NCBI GenBank assembly: GCA_964353355.1
Contig: CAYGVT010000023.1
Span: 1 to 64,000 of the forward strand
Origin: CAYGVT01 sp964353355
GTDB lineage: Archaea > Thermoplasmatota > DTKX01 > GCA-020343715
Reading direction: 5' to 3'
Length of the DNA stretch: 64,000 nucleotides
Part shown: in pieces, positions 45,475-52,585 of the stretch
Layout: each line of letters opens with the position of its first letter
Position numbering within the stretch: the stretch's first letter is position 1
The notes under the pieces: model-generated
Told to the model about the DNA's origin: nothing
The model's input: the letters and a program-made list of their open reading frames with translations, nothing else
Databases searched by the model: none
Position numbers and translations under genes: made by a program

Positions 45475-45909
45475 CTACCTCTTCTTCTTCGGCTTGTCCT
45501 TGAGCGAGGTGAAGAAGTCGTGGTGCTCCTCCTCGTCCTCGAGGATCTCCTTGAAGATGAAGGCGGTGGTGACGTCGCCCTCCTTCTTGGCCACCTCGAT
45601 GATGTCTCTGTACATCTGGATGGCCTCTACCTCGGCCTCGATGTCGTTGTCCACCATCTCCCAAAGCTCGCCGCCGACTTTGATGGGCGCGGGCTTCGTG
45701 GTGGGGGGGACGTTGCCGAGGTACCACAGCCTCTCCGCTATCTTCTCGGCGTGCTTCATCTCCTGGACGGCGATGGTCTTGAACTCGCCCGAGACGGCGT
45801 AGTGCTCGACGCCCATCCACTGCACGTGCTGCCACATGTACTGTACCGAGACCTGTATCTCGCGCGCGATGGCCGCGTTGAGCAGGTCAAGGAGCTTCTT
45901 GGTTGCCAT
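45475..45909 (-). CDS. Ferritin-like / bacterioferritin-like protein
   Basis: Four-helix di-iron protein of 144 aa, expected to store iron or reduce peroxide in the cytoplasm. Metal ligands of the ferritin-like fold are visible: E in A-I-A-R-E-I-Q-V, E-M-K-H with the E-x-x-H pair in helix 2, E in D-I-E-A-E-V-E-A, and E-D-E-E-E-H-H in helix 4. The C-terminus is a short basic K-P-K-K-K-R tail. The ATG follows a strong Shine-Dalgarno (GGAGGG). A GTTTATGG box about 90 bp upstream could be the promoter. The two flanking genes are in different transcription units, so it is probably expressed alone. Confidence 0.92.
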   Translation of the reverse strand: MATKKLLDLLNAAIAREIQVSVQYMWQHVQWMGVEHYAVSGEFKTIAVQEMKHAEKIAERLWYLGNVPPTTKPAPIKVGGELWEMVDNDIEAEVEAIQMYRDIIEVAKKEGDVTTAFIFKEILEDEEEHHDFFTSLKDKPKKKR

Positions 45910-45991
45910 GCCTTTCCCTCCTGGTGGACTCTCTCATCTACCTGCACGCCTCCCCCGTCAGGGGCGTGGATGACGGGCATGCCTGCGGGAG

Positions 45992-46000
45992 GCCATAAAC
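45992..46000 (-). promoter_or_regulatory. Possible TATA box of the ferritin-like gene
   Basis: GTTTATGG on the minus strand would place transcription near 45970, a ~60-nt leader before the ATG at 45909. Confidence 0.4.
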
Positions 46001-46049
46001 CTTTTCCATGCATCGTGCGGGCGCGTGGCGACGGACGGTCGGCGACGAG

Positions 46050-46059
46050 AGGTATTAAG
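46050..46059 (+). promoter_or_regulatory. TATA-like box of the AlkZ/YcaQ-like gene
   Basis: AGGTATTAAG; transcription near 46081 would leave ~20 nt before GTG 46102, including GGGGTG at 46089-46094. Confidence 0.45.
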
Positions 46060-46101
46060 CCCCCGGGGCGATGACGTGGCCATCGAACGGGGTGCGGCCC
46101 G

Positions 46102-47250
46102 GTGGCCGCCCCACAGGGCGGTGTCGTGGGCATGTCACGGGTGACAGGGGCGGGCGTCCACCGCTTCCGGCTCAGGCGCTCCCATCTGGAACCCAGGGCC
46201 GGCCGGCGGTCGCTCCTGCGCGTCGTGGCCGACGTGTGCGGCGTGCAGGCCCAGTTCCTGCCCTCCGCCGAGCTCGCGCTCTGGGCGCGCATCGAGGGCC
46301 TGCGGAGGGGGGACATGGAGCGCGCGCTCTGGGAGGAGCGCACGCTCGTGCGCACGTGGACGATGCGGGGGACGCTCCACCTCCACACCAGGGAGGAGCT
46401 GCCCGTCTACGTGTCCGCGCTCGGGCCGAGCCGGGTGCGCGCCGATTCCCTGTGGCTCGTGAAGCGGGCAGGGTCGCAGCGCGACCTGGAGCGCGTCGCA
46501 GAGGCCGTCGTGGACGCCCTCGCGACCGGGCCGATGACGCGCGCCGAGCTCGCGCCCGAGGTCGTCGGCCGCGTCGGGGAGTGGGCCCGACCGCTGGTCG
46601 AGAGCTCCTGGGGCGGGGCCGTCCGCATCGCCTGCCTCCAGGGGCTGGTCTGCTACGGCCCGGACCGCGACCGGTCGGTGACCTTCGCGAGGACGGACCG
46701 GTGGCTCGGCCGCCTCCCCGCGTACACACGGGAGGAGGCCCAGGACGCGCTCGTCGAGCGATACCTGCGCGCCTACGGCCCCGCGACGGTGCAGGACCTC
46801 TGGAGGTGGGCGAACCTGCCCATGTCCGAGGCCAGGCCCGCGTGGGAGCGCGCGAGGCCCGACCTCGTGGAGGTCGACGTGGGCGGGGGCAGGCGCGCCT
46901 GGGCGCGCCGCGAGGACGCCGGCGCCCTCCGCCGCACCCCCCCAAGGGGCTGGGGCGCGGCCCGCCTCCTCGGCGGCTTCGACGGCTACCTCCTCGCCCA
47001 CGAGGACCGCGCCCATCTCGTCGCGCCCGAGCACGCCAAAATGGTCTTCCGCAAGGCAGGCTGGATATCCCAAGTCGCCCTTGCCAGGGGACGCGTGGTA
47101 GGCACGTGGAGGCACACGGCGCTCAGGAGGCTCTCCCTGACCGTCGTGCCGTTCGCGCGGCCGACCCGGGCGGTGCGCTCCCAGGTCCTGCGGGAGGCCG
47201 TCCGCCTCGGGGGCTTCCTCGGCCTCGAGGCCGGGGTCGCGTGGTCATAG
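46102..47250 (+). CDS. Winged-helix DNA-binding protein of the AlkZ/YcaQ DNA glycosylase family
   Basis: Protein of 382 aa related to the HTH_42 (AlkZ/YcaQ) family, whose characterised bacterial members excise bulky alkylated bases or unhook interstrand crosslinks. Family signs are the Q-x-Q catalytic-type motif V-Q-A-Q-F, W-A-R-I-E-G-L, R-T-W-T-M-R-G-T-L-H-L, L-L-G-G-F-D-G-Y-L-L-A-H, and the C-terminal G-T-W-R. GTG 46102 has GGGGTG 7 nt upstream; ATG 46132 is an alternative. The 3' end overlaps the convergent protease gene by 6 bp. The function as a glycosylase is inferred from the family. Confidence 0.82.
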   Translation: MAAPQGGVVGMSRVTGAGVHRFRLRRSHLEPRAGRRSLLRVVADVCGVQAQFLPSAELALWARIEGLRRGDMERALWEERTLVRTWTMRGTLHLHTREELPVYVSALGPSRVRADSLWLVKRAGSQRDLERVAEAVVDALATGPMTRAELAPEVVGRVGEWARPLVESSWGGAVRIACLQGLVCYGPDRDRSVTFARTDRWLGRLPAYTREEAQDALVERYLRAYGPATVQDLWRWANLPMSEARPAWERARPDLVEVDVGGGRRAWARREDAGALRRTPPRGWGAARLLGGFDGYLLAHEDRAHLVAPEHAKMVFRKAGWISQVALARGRVVGTWRHTALRRLSLTVVPFARPTRAVRSQVLREAVRLGGFLGLEAGVAWS

Positions 47251-48198
47251 CCCGAACTGGCCCGTGTCGACCCACTCGCTCTTGAGCAGCGACCACCAGT
47301 CGATGGCGAGGCCCTGCAGGATGTACGCGTAGGGCAGGTGGCCGTAGCCCTTCTCGCCCCAGTCCTTGCCCCAGGAGTTGCGGATGAGGAGCGCGCCCGT
47401 CGTCGTGGCCGTGCCGCCGCTCGTGGGTATCTTCAGCCGGTCGTCGTATCCCACGGCCACGACGGCGTGCCCGCCCACGACAGGTTCCCCCTCCTTGGGG
47501 AAGGGTATCATGCCGCCGTCGGCCGCGTCGTCGATGGAGCTGTACACCGTGAAGCCGAACATGGACGGCAGCCCCGCGGCCAGGTGCGTCCGGACCGCGT
47601 CGAGGAGCGCGCCCGGTTCGGTGGAGGGCGGGTCGAGCCTGTAGTACTGCAGCGCCTGGTAGTCCTGGGCGAAGGCGTAGCAGAAGGCCGTGGGCTCTCT
47701 GTCGAGCGCCTCGACCTTGTACGGCCAGTGCTCCTCGGGGGGCACTCCGAACAGCACGAGCGCGCCCATCGTCGTGCGGATGAACGCACCCGTGTCGCCG
47801 GTCCAGTGGAGCAGGTCCCGGGTGGCCTTGTAGAGGAAGAGGCGCGAGGCGTCGAGGTGGCGGCCGAAGGCGCGGCGCTCGAAGTACTCGACGAGCCCCA
47901 CGCCCGCGTTCGCGGTGCACGAGCCGACGGTGCCCTGGTCCTCGACGGGCGGGCACCACTCGCGCAGGTCGACCGATGCGGAGAGCTTCCGCCTCGCCTT
48001 CCTGCCCACCCCCGCCTTGGTGAGCATGTCCTTGACGGTCGCGCGCTGCCCGACGCGCGCGAGCCTCGTAGCGACCTCGTCGCGCGTGACCCTGTAGTCA
48101 CGGAAGTCGGGATAGTCAGGAAGCCAGCCAAGCCCCAGCTCTCGCCCCGCCCTTCTGTCCGAAGAAGGCAACGAACCACCCTCGGACCCATCAGGCAC
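47245..48198 (-). CDS. Papain-like cysteine protease (C1 family)
   Basis: Predicted C1A-type protease of 317 aa. The active-site triad is visible: Cys94 in Q-G-T-V-G-S-C-T-A (Gln88 for the oxyanion hole), His244 in G-G-H-A-V-V-A-V-G-Y and Asn274 in R-N-S-W-G-K-D-W-G. The first ~75 residues include L-P-D-Y-P-D-F-R-D-Y and basic helical sequence that could act as a propeptide. No signal peptide is seen, so an intracellular role is likely. GTG 48198 opens the frame. Archaeal proteins of this type are sporadic and their substrates are not known. It ends with a 6-bp overlap against the AlkZ-like gene. Confidence 0.9.
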   Translation of the reverse strand: MPDGSEGGSLPSSDRRAGRELGLGWLPDYPDFRDYRVTRDEVATRLARVGQRATVKDMLTKAGVGRKARRKLSASVDLREWCPPVEDQGTVGSCTANAGVGLVEYFERRAFGRHLDASRLFLYKATRDLLHWTGDTGAFIRTTMGALVLFGVPPEEHWPYKVEALDREPTAFCYAFAQDYQALQYYRLDPPSTEPGALLDAVRTHLAAGLPSMFGFTVYSSIDDAADGGMIPFPKEGEPVVGGHAVVAVGYDDRLKIPTSGGTATTTGALLIRNSWGKDWGEKGYGHLPYAYILQGLAIDWWSLLKSEWVDTGQFGL

Positions 48199-48333
48199 GT
48201 GGGGGGAGATATCGTTTTGGATGGCCTTGTCCAGGGGTCCAGGGGGGGTCGAGATGGTCTGGCGGGACGGACGATGGGATGATGGGTGCGGGGTTGATGA
48301 TGGGGGTGCGATGGTGCCCGGGGGTTGGCGCGG

Positions 48334-49026
48334 TCATCCCCTGGGAGCGCCCTCGAGCGCCCGCTCGTAGGCGTACACCACGCGCGCGACCACGGTCGGT
48401 GCCGTGAGCTGCTCGCCGCCGAGCGAGAGCCGCGCGTGGGCCCAGGGCGTACCGCCCCTGAGGTCCCCGTGCGGGAACGCGCCGACGACGGCCGCGACGT
48501 CGCGGTCCAGGTGCCGCCCCAGCAGCTCCACGGGGTCCGCGCGCTCGCCATCCTCGACCAGCGCGACGTTCCAAGCGCCGAGCCGCTCCAGGAGCGCGAC
48601 CAGCGTCAGGGGCTCCGTGCTCATGAGCGCGCGGCCCTCCCCGACCTTGCCCTCGCGCAGCAGCTGCTCCACGAGCCCCACGAACCGCTCGTAGTTGCGG
48701 GGAGGGCGCATCTCGGGGTCCACGTGGATGACGATGTCGTCGCGCGTGTGCACGAGGAGCCGCAGCCGCCCCTGGCGGTTGAGCGGGGCGTCCTGCGCGA
48801 GCAGCAGAGACTGGTGCACGATGTCGGGCCGCCCTCGCCGGTCAGCGCCCTCGAGGCCCCGCATGGCGTGATGGTGGTAGGACGAGTCGAGCAGCGTCCG
48901 GCTCGCGCGCTTGCCCCTGCTCTTGGCGCGCGCCCTCACGGCGGGGTGGTTGAGGATGCTGTCGGGCACGGGCTCGAGCTCGGATTCCGCGAGCACGACC
49001 CAGAGATTGCTGGCAGGCGCGTCCAT
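48334..49026 (-). CDS. nep1: 16S rRNA pseudouridine N1-methyltransferase Nep1/Emg1
   Basis: SPOUT-class methyltransferase of 230 aa that methylates N1 of a pseudouridine in small-subunit rRNA and aids ribosome assembly; found in archaea and eukaryotes. Signatures: L-L-D-S-S-Y-H-H-H-A-M, G-R-P-D-I-V-H-Q-S-L-L-L, S/D-A-P-L-N-R-Q-G, V-H-T-R-D-D and P-P-R-N-Y-E-R-F-V-G-L. The C-terminal SPOUT knot region has G-A-F-P-H-G-D-L. The ATG at 49026 is exactly where homology starts and lies about 28 bp from a CATATC box, so the transcript is leaderless. The open frame beyond it upstream is not homologous. Confidence 0.95.
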   Translation of the reverse strand: MDAPASNLWVVLAESELEPVPDSILNHPAVRARAKSRGKRASRTLLDSSYHHHAMRGLEGADRRGRPDIVHQSLLLAQDAPLNRQGRLRLLVHTRDDIVIHVDPEMRPPRNYERFVGLVEQLLREGKVGEGRALMSTEPLTLVALLERLGAWNVALVEDGERADPVELLGRHLDRDVAAVVGAFPHGDLRGGTPWAHARLSLGGEQLTAPTVVARVVYAYERALEGAPRG

Positions 49027-49049
49027 CGCCCAGGCAACGCGCCGGGGGG

Positions 49050-49058
49050 ATGATATGC
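49050..49058 (-). promoter_or_regulatory. TATA box of nep1
   Basis: GGCATATCA on the minus strand, centred ~27 bp before ATG 49026, consistent with a leaderless mRNA. Confidence 0.6.
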
Positions 49059-49178
49059 CTTTCGCGGGGGACACGACCACCGTCAAGAGAATAGAAATAG
49101 GGTTGATGGACATTGAAGGATGGGCCACGCCCGCGAGGCAAGGGGTCCAATGCGCGCGATGGCCAAGAGGGTCATCCC

Positions 49179-49817
49179 ATGAAGTGCCATGTATGCGGGA
49201 CCGAGCCGCCGGCATCGGCCATGTCCTGCCCGGTGTGCGGGGCGCCTCTTACGGGCAAGTCGGGCGGTCCCGACCCAACGCCCAAACGACCGCTCGCGTA
49301 CGTGGGCTCTCCGGCCGACATCAGGTCTCCGATTGTGGTCATCATAGCTTCAATCGTCCTTGCGATCCTACTGACAATCGTGACATGGGCCTACCTGGCG
49401 GGCACCGAGGACCATGATGAGGCCGAGCACACCACGGTGAACCTCACCGCCCCGAATATCGTGCGGGTCACGCGCGGGAGTCTGGTCTGCTGGGATGTGA
49501 ATTTCACCATCAATAGGATCTCGCCCATGGGCATGGACATTCGATGGGATGAGGCCCGGATAATGATGAAGGACCCAGCAGGGAGCGACCTTATGGCCTC
49601 GCGAAGGATGAAAGAGGACACCGGCCTTTACGATGAATCATCGCCCATGGCAATGGAGGCATGGTACATCGAGACGACGCATGGGGGCACGAGGATGACA
49701 GCGGGCGACGGGATCAAGGTCACCGGCATCGGCCTGGAGAACGTGGGCGCCATCATCGAGCTCACACTGCGTGGCTTTCGTATCGGCACAGCCACCCTCC
49801 CCACCACGTTCCCGTGA
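49179..49817 (+). CDS. Zinc-ribbon membrane protein with pilin-like beta domain
   Basis: Membrane protein of 212 aa, function unknown. It starts with a cytoplasmic zinc ribbon (M-K-C-H-V-C-G ... M-S-C-P-V-C-G), then a short linker, one TM helix (~49-73, I-V-V-I-I-A-S-I-V-L-A-I-L-L), and an extracytoplasmic beta-rich domain ending in G-T-A-T-L-P-T-T-F-P. The last part (M-T-A-G-D-G-I-K-V-T-G) resembles the globular domain of archaeal type IV pilins. The ATG at 49179 precedes the first Cys and follows GAGGG. The next gene encodes a paralogue with the same order of parts. Confidence 0.75.
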   Translation: MKCHVCGTEPPASAMSCPVCGAPLTGKSGGPDPTPKRPLAYVGSPADIRSPIVVIIASIVLAILLTIVTWAYLAGTEDHDEAEHTTVNLTAPNIVRVTRGSLVCWDVNFTINRISPMGMDIRWDEARIMMKDPAGSDLMASRRMKEDTGLYDESSPMAMEAWYIETTHGGTRMTAGDGIKVTGIGLENVGAIIELTLRGFRIGTATLPTTFP

Positions 49818-49856
49818 CTCTCCCTCAGGAGACGTCTTGGACCTCTGGCGCAGATA

Positions 49857-49866
49857 CAAATACATA
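49857..49866 (+). promoter_or_regulatory. Possible TATA box of the second zinc-ribbon gene
   Basis: CAAATACATA, predicting transcription near 49888 and a leader of ~60 nt before GTG 49951. Confidence 0.35.
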
Positions 49867-49950
49867 GATGTGGCATCACTATCTAAGGTGATACATGCCC
49901 GGGCCTGGGGCGCGCATGTGCCCCCGCTCCCGGCCAAGGAAGGCGAGCAC

Positions 49951-50673
49951 GTGAACTGTCCAAGGTGCGGAGCGCCGCTGCAGCCAGGGATGCAGTTCTG
50001 CGCCTCGTGCGGCGCGCAGGCGGGCGCGACGGCCCCCCCGCCGGCGCAGCAGCAGCACCCGCAATATGCATACCCACAGCAGCCGTACCCGCCGCAGCCC
50101 TATCCCTACCAGTACCCGCCCGCGCAGCCCTATCAAGCGCCCAAGGACGACTCGAGCTCCCTCGGCAAGGTCATAATCATCATCGTCGTCCTGCTCGTCG
50201 TGTTGGTTGTGGTTGGCGCGGCCGTCTTCTACCTCTTCATCGCGAGCGTCGAGGATATCGTGGGCGACCAAGGGTTGACGACGGTCTCTCTCCAAGCACC
50301 CAGCCCGAGCGCGAGGCAGATAGACGGGACCACCTACTGGGACATGGGCTTCACGGTCAACCGTATCGCCCCGTCCACGGCGGAGGTCACCTGGAGCGAG
50401 GTGATGGTGACGGTCAAGTCCTCCATTGGCGCGGTCCTGCTCGCACAGACGCCGCCCTTTGTCGACAACCCCCTGGCGTACGACGACGCGGCCGATGGAA
50501 CGGTGGGCGTGCAGGCCTGGTTCGTAGACGCCGACGACGATGGCGTCATCAGCAGCGGCGATTCGATCAAGCTCACGGGCCTCACGGCCGCGTACGAGGG
50601 TGGCCAGTTCGAGCTGAGGTTGGGTCTCAGGTTGATAGCCGCATCGGCCATACCGTCCAACTTCCCAGGCTAG
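49951..50673 (+). CDS. Zinc-ribbon, Pro/Gln/Tyr-rich linker, TM and pilin-like beta domain protein
   Basis: Paralogue of the preceding gene, 240 aa. Zinc ribbon N-C-P-R-C-G ... Q-F-C-A-S-C-G-A at 2-22, a ~45-residue linker rich in Pro, Gln and Tyr, one TM helix (~72-95, V-I-I-I-I-V-V-L-L-V-V-L-V-V), and an outer beta domain. The outer domain shares T-T-V-[SN]-L-x-A-P, F-T-[VI]-N-R-I-[AS]-P and S-G-D-S-I-K-L-T-G with its neighbour; D-A-D-D-D-G-V-I looks like a calcium loop. GTG 49951 is chosen because GGAAGGCG lies upstream and the ribbon starts at residue 3. Function unknown. Confidence 0.75.
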   Translation: MNCPRCGAPLQPGMQFCASCGAQAGATAPPPAQQQHPQYAYPQQPYPPQPYPYQYPPAQPYQAPKDDSSSLGKVIIIIVVLLVVLVVVGAAVFYLFIASVEDIVGDQGLTTVSLQAPSPSARQIDGTTYWDMGFTVNRIAPSTAEVTWSEVMVTVKSSIGAVLLAQTPPFVDNPLAYDDAADGTVGVQAWFVDADDDGVISSGDSIKLTGLTAAYEGGQFELRLGLRLIAASAIPSNFPG

Positions 50674-50717
50674 GGGCGCGGAGGGCATCGCACCCGTCCA
50701 TCGGTCTGGCGTGGTCC

Positions 50718-51314
50718 TCAGTCCGCGACCGGCGAGAGCATCTCGACCCTGCCCGTGTCGAGGTCGTACCGCATGCCGACGACGGCCAGCCGCCTCTGCC
50801 TCACCATGTCCGAGACGACCGGCCCCGAGCGGCTGAGCCGCTCGACGGTGAGCACGACCTGCGCGCGCATCGCGTTGTCGACCGGGTCTCCCGGCTTCGC
50901 CGACGCGCGCACGACCGCGGGCTTGAGAGCGAATATCAAATCGCCCAGGTTGCCCGGGACGTAGCCGCCCTTGACGGCGGCCTCGATGGCGCCGCACCGC
51001 TCGTGCCCGAGCACTACGATGAGGGGCACCTCGTACCTCCTCACGGCGTACTCGATGCTGCCGAGCGCCTCCCTCTCGACCACGCCGCCCGCGAGCCGCA
51101 CGACGTACAGGTCCCCGAGGCCCTGGTCGAAGACGATCTCCGGCGGCGTGCGCGAGTCCGAGCATGCGACGACGATGGCGTGCGGGGACTGCCGCTTGGC
51201 GACCTCGGTGCGCCGGACGGAGCCCTGGCGCGGGTGCGCGGTCTTCCCCTCCGCGAACCGCGTGTTCCCCTCGATGAGCTCTGACAGTGCCTGCTGAGGT
51301 GTAGGACCGGTCAT
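50718..51314 (-). CDS. Beta-class carbonic anhydrase
   Basis: Zinc enzyme of 198 aa that interconverts CO2 and bicarbonate in the cytoplasm. The zinc ligands are in the expected places: Cys51 and Asp53 in A-C-S-D-S-R-T-P-P-E, and His104 and Cys107 in G-H-E-R-C-G-A. Other conserved pieces are G-D-L-Y-V-V-R-L-A-G-G-V and S-I-E-Y-A-V. The C-terminal region is of normal length. The ATG at 51314 lies about 26-27 bp from a CATTATCA box, so the message is probably leaderless. It is divergent from the zinc-ribbon membrane gene. Confidence 0.95.
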   Translation of the reverse strand: MTGPTPQQALSELIEGNTRFAEGKTAHPRQGSVRRTEVAKRQSPHAIVVACSDSRTPPEIVFDQGLGDLYVVRLAGGVVEREALGSIEYAVRRYEVPLIVVLGHERCGAIEAAVKGGYVPGNLGDLIFALKPAVVRASAKPGDPVDNAMRAQVVLTVERLSRSGPVVSDMVRQRRLAVVGMRYDLDTGRVEMLSPVAD

Positions 51315-51335
51315 TCACAGCGACCCCCTGATGGA

Positions 51336-51345
51336 TTGATAATGG
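51336..51345 (-). promoter_or_regulatory. TATA box of the carbonic anhydrase gene
   Basis: CCATTATCAA on the minus strand; centre 26-27 bp before ATG 51314, a leaderless arrangement. Confidence 0.6.
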
Positions 51346-51396
51346 CATCAGGCATTATAATTGGGTTTCGGGGAGGGGGTCACCTTGGCTGCGAAG

Positions 51397-51406
51397 CAAT
51401 GTATTT
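51397..51406 (+). promoter_or_regulatory. TATA box of the zinc-ribbon membrane gene at 51447
   Basis: AATGTATTTA; transcription near 51430 would leave a short leader containing GGAGG elements. A second TATA-like CATTATAA lies at 51353-51360. Confidence 0.45.
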
Positions 51407-51446
51407 ATGGTTTGAATCCCGGTACCAATTGGAGGGAGGCGGGAGG

Positions 51447-52403
51447 GTGTACTGCGCAAGGTGTGGCAACCTGATTCAGGATGGGACGTACGTTTGCCAG
51501 AGGTGCGGATGGTCAGCGCAGGGCGCGCCACCCGCGCAGCCGGTGCAGCGCGCACAGAGTCCGCAGCCCATGTCCCCATCGCCGCAGGGCGCTTCGTGGC
51601 CCGCGCCCACGGGACCGGTGGTTGTGCAGGCGCCCCCACCAGTGCAGGCCCCGCCGCCCGCGCAGATGCCGCCGTCGCAGCAGTGGGGCACCCCCTACCC
51701 GCCCCCGCAGGTGACGCCGCCCTACGTCCCGCCCCCGCAGATGGCGATGCCCTACACCCCGCCCCCTCCGCCCCAACAGGGCACGCCCGTGTCAACCTAC
51801 TTGATGGGCGGCCTCATCTGCTCCGTCGTCGCCGGGTTGATGATCCTATTCACCCCGTTCAGCAGCTTCTACCATTATGCGACGATCTACATCCGTATGT
51901 GGACTCTCGAGGGCATGCCCCTCCTCCTGCCCCTGGGCCTCCTCCTCCTCGCGCTCGCTGGCTACGCCTCCCAAGGGATGCGCGACCCCAGGTTCATGTC
52001 GCTGGCCCGGCTCTCAAAGGTCAGATACATCGCGGTCGGCGCGATGATATGGGTGTTCCTGGACGGCCTCATCTTCATCGGGATCATGATCTCGTACGAC
52101 TACGAGTGGTGGTTCGAGGCGGGCTTCTATGGCGGTGCCATTGGCAGCATCCTCTCCGTCATATTATTCCAGATGGCCGTGAGTCAGGAGAGCGCGAAGG
52201 GCCAGCCCGCCCAACAGGCCGCCTGGCCCGCGACCTACCCGCCCCAGCCCTACCAGTACCAGCCGTCCTATCCGCCACCTCCCCAGGCGACCCCTCCGCC
52301 AGCCTATTCCCCGCCGCCGCAGCAGCCGCAGCAGCCGCAGCAGCTACAGCAGCCGCAGCAGTGGTCGGGCCAGCAACAGCCGCCTTGGCCGCCCAGGTCG
52401 TGA
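51447..52403 (+). CDS. Zinc-ribbon membrane protein with proline-rich linkers and four TM helices
   Basis: Integral membrane protein of 318 aa, function unknown. The N-terminal ribbon Y-C-A-R-C-G-N ... Y-V-C-Q-R-C-G-W is followed by ~85 residues rich in Pro, Gln and Ala. Then come about four TM helices (residues ~113-250, starting Y-L-M-G-G-L-I-C-S-V-V-A-G) and a second Pro/Gln/Tyr-rich tail with Q-P-Q repeats. GTG 51447 immediately precedes the ribbon and is preceded by purine-rich GGAGGGAGG, a strong Shine-Dalgarno; the open frame further upstream is not supported. Related layouts occur at 49179 and 49951. Confidence 0.78.
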   Translation: MYCARCGNLIQDGTYVCQRCGWSAQGAPPAQPVQRAQSPQPMSPSPQGASWPAPTGPVVVQAPPPVQAPPPAQMPPSQQWGTPYPPPQVTPPYVPPPQMAMPYTPPPPPQQGTPVSTYLMGGLICSVVAGLMILFTPFSSFYHYATIYIRMWTLEGMPLLLPLGLLLLALAGYASQGMRDPRFMSLARLSKVRYIAVGAMIWVFLDGLIFIGIMISYDYEWWFEAGFYGGAIGSILSVILFQMAVSQESAKGQPAQQAAWPATYPPQPYQYQPSYPPPPQATPPPAYSPPPQQPQQPQQLQQPQQWSGQQQPPWPPRS

Positions 52404-52510
52404 GGCCGGGGTGGGCGCCCCCATCGCCTGGGGGCGCTGCGGGGGCCAGGGTGGATGCGCACGGTCGACCTCACCACAGCCAGCTTCTCAGGCCGTGGAA
52501 AACTGGACGA

Positions 52511-52522
52511 AGGGTTATTAGG
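52511..52522 (+). promoter_or_regulatory. TATA box of the FG-GAP/PKD surface-protein gene
   Basis: AAGGGTTATTAG; transcription near 52544 would leave a ~40-nt leader with GGAGG at 52574-52578. Confidence 0.5.
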
Positions 52523-52585
52523 GGTCGCCCGCCATCGATGCGGGATACTGGACGCCCCGCCACCCCGTACCATGGAGGACCCGAC

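Noticed and set aside
51461..52585. Long upstream extension of the FG-GAP/PKD protein
   Set aside because: It overlaps the zinc-ribbon membrane gene in another frame; the signal peptide, a Shine-Dalgarno and a TATA box all support TTG 52586.
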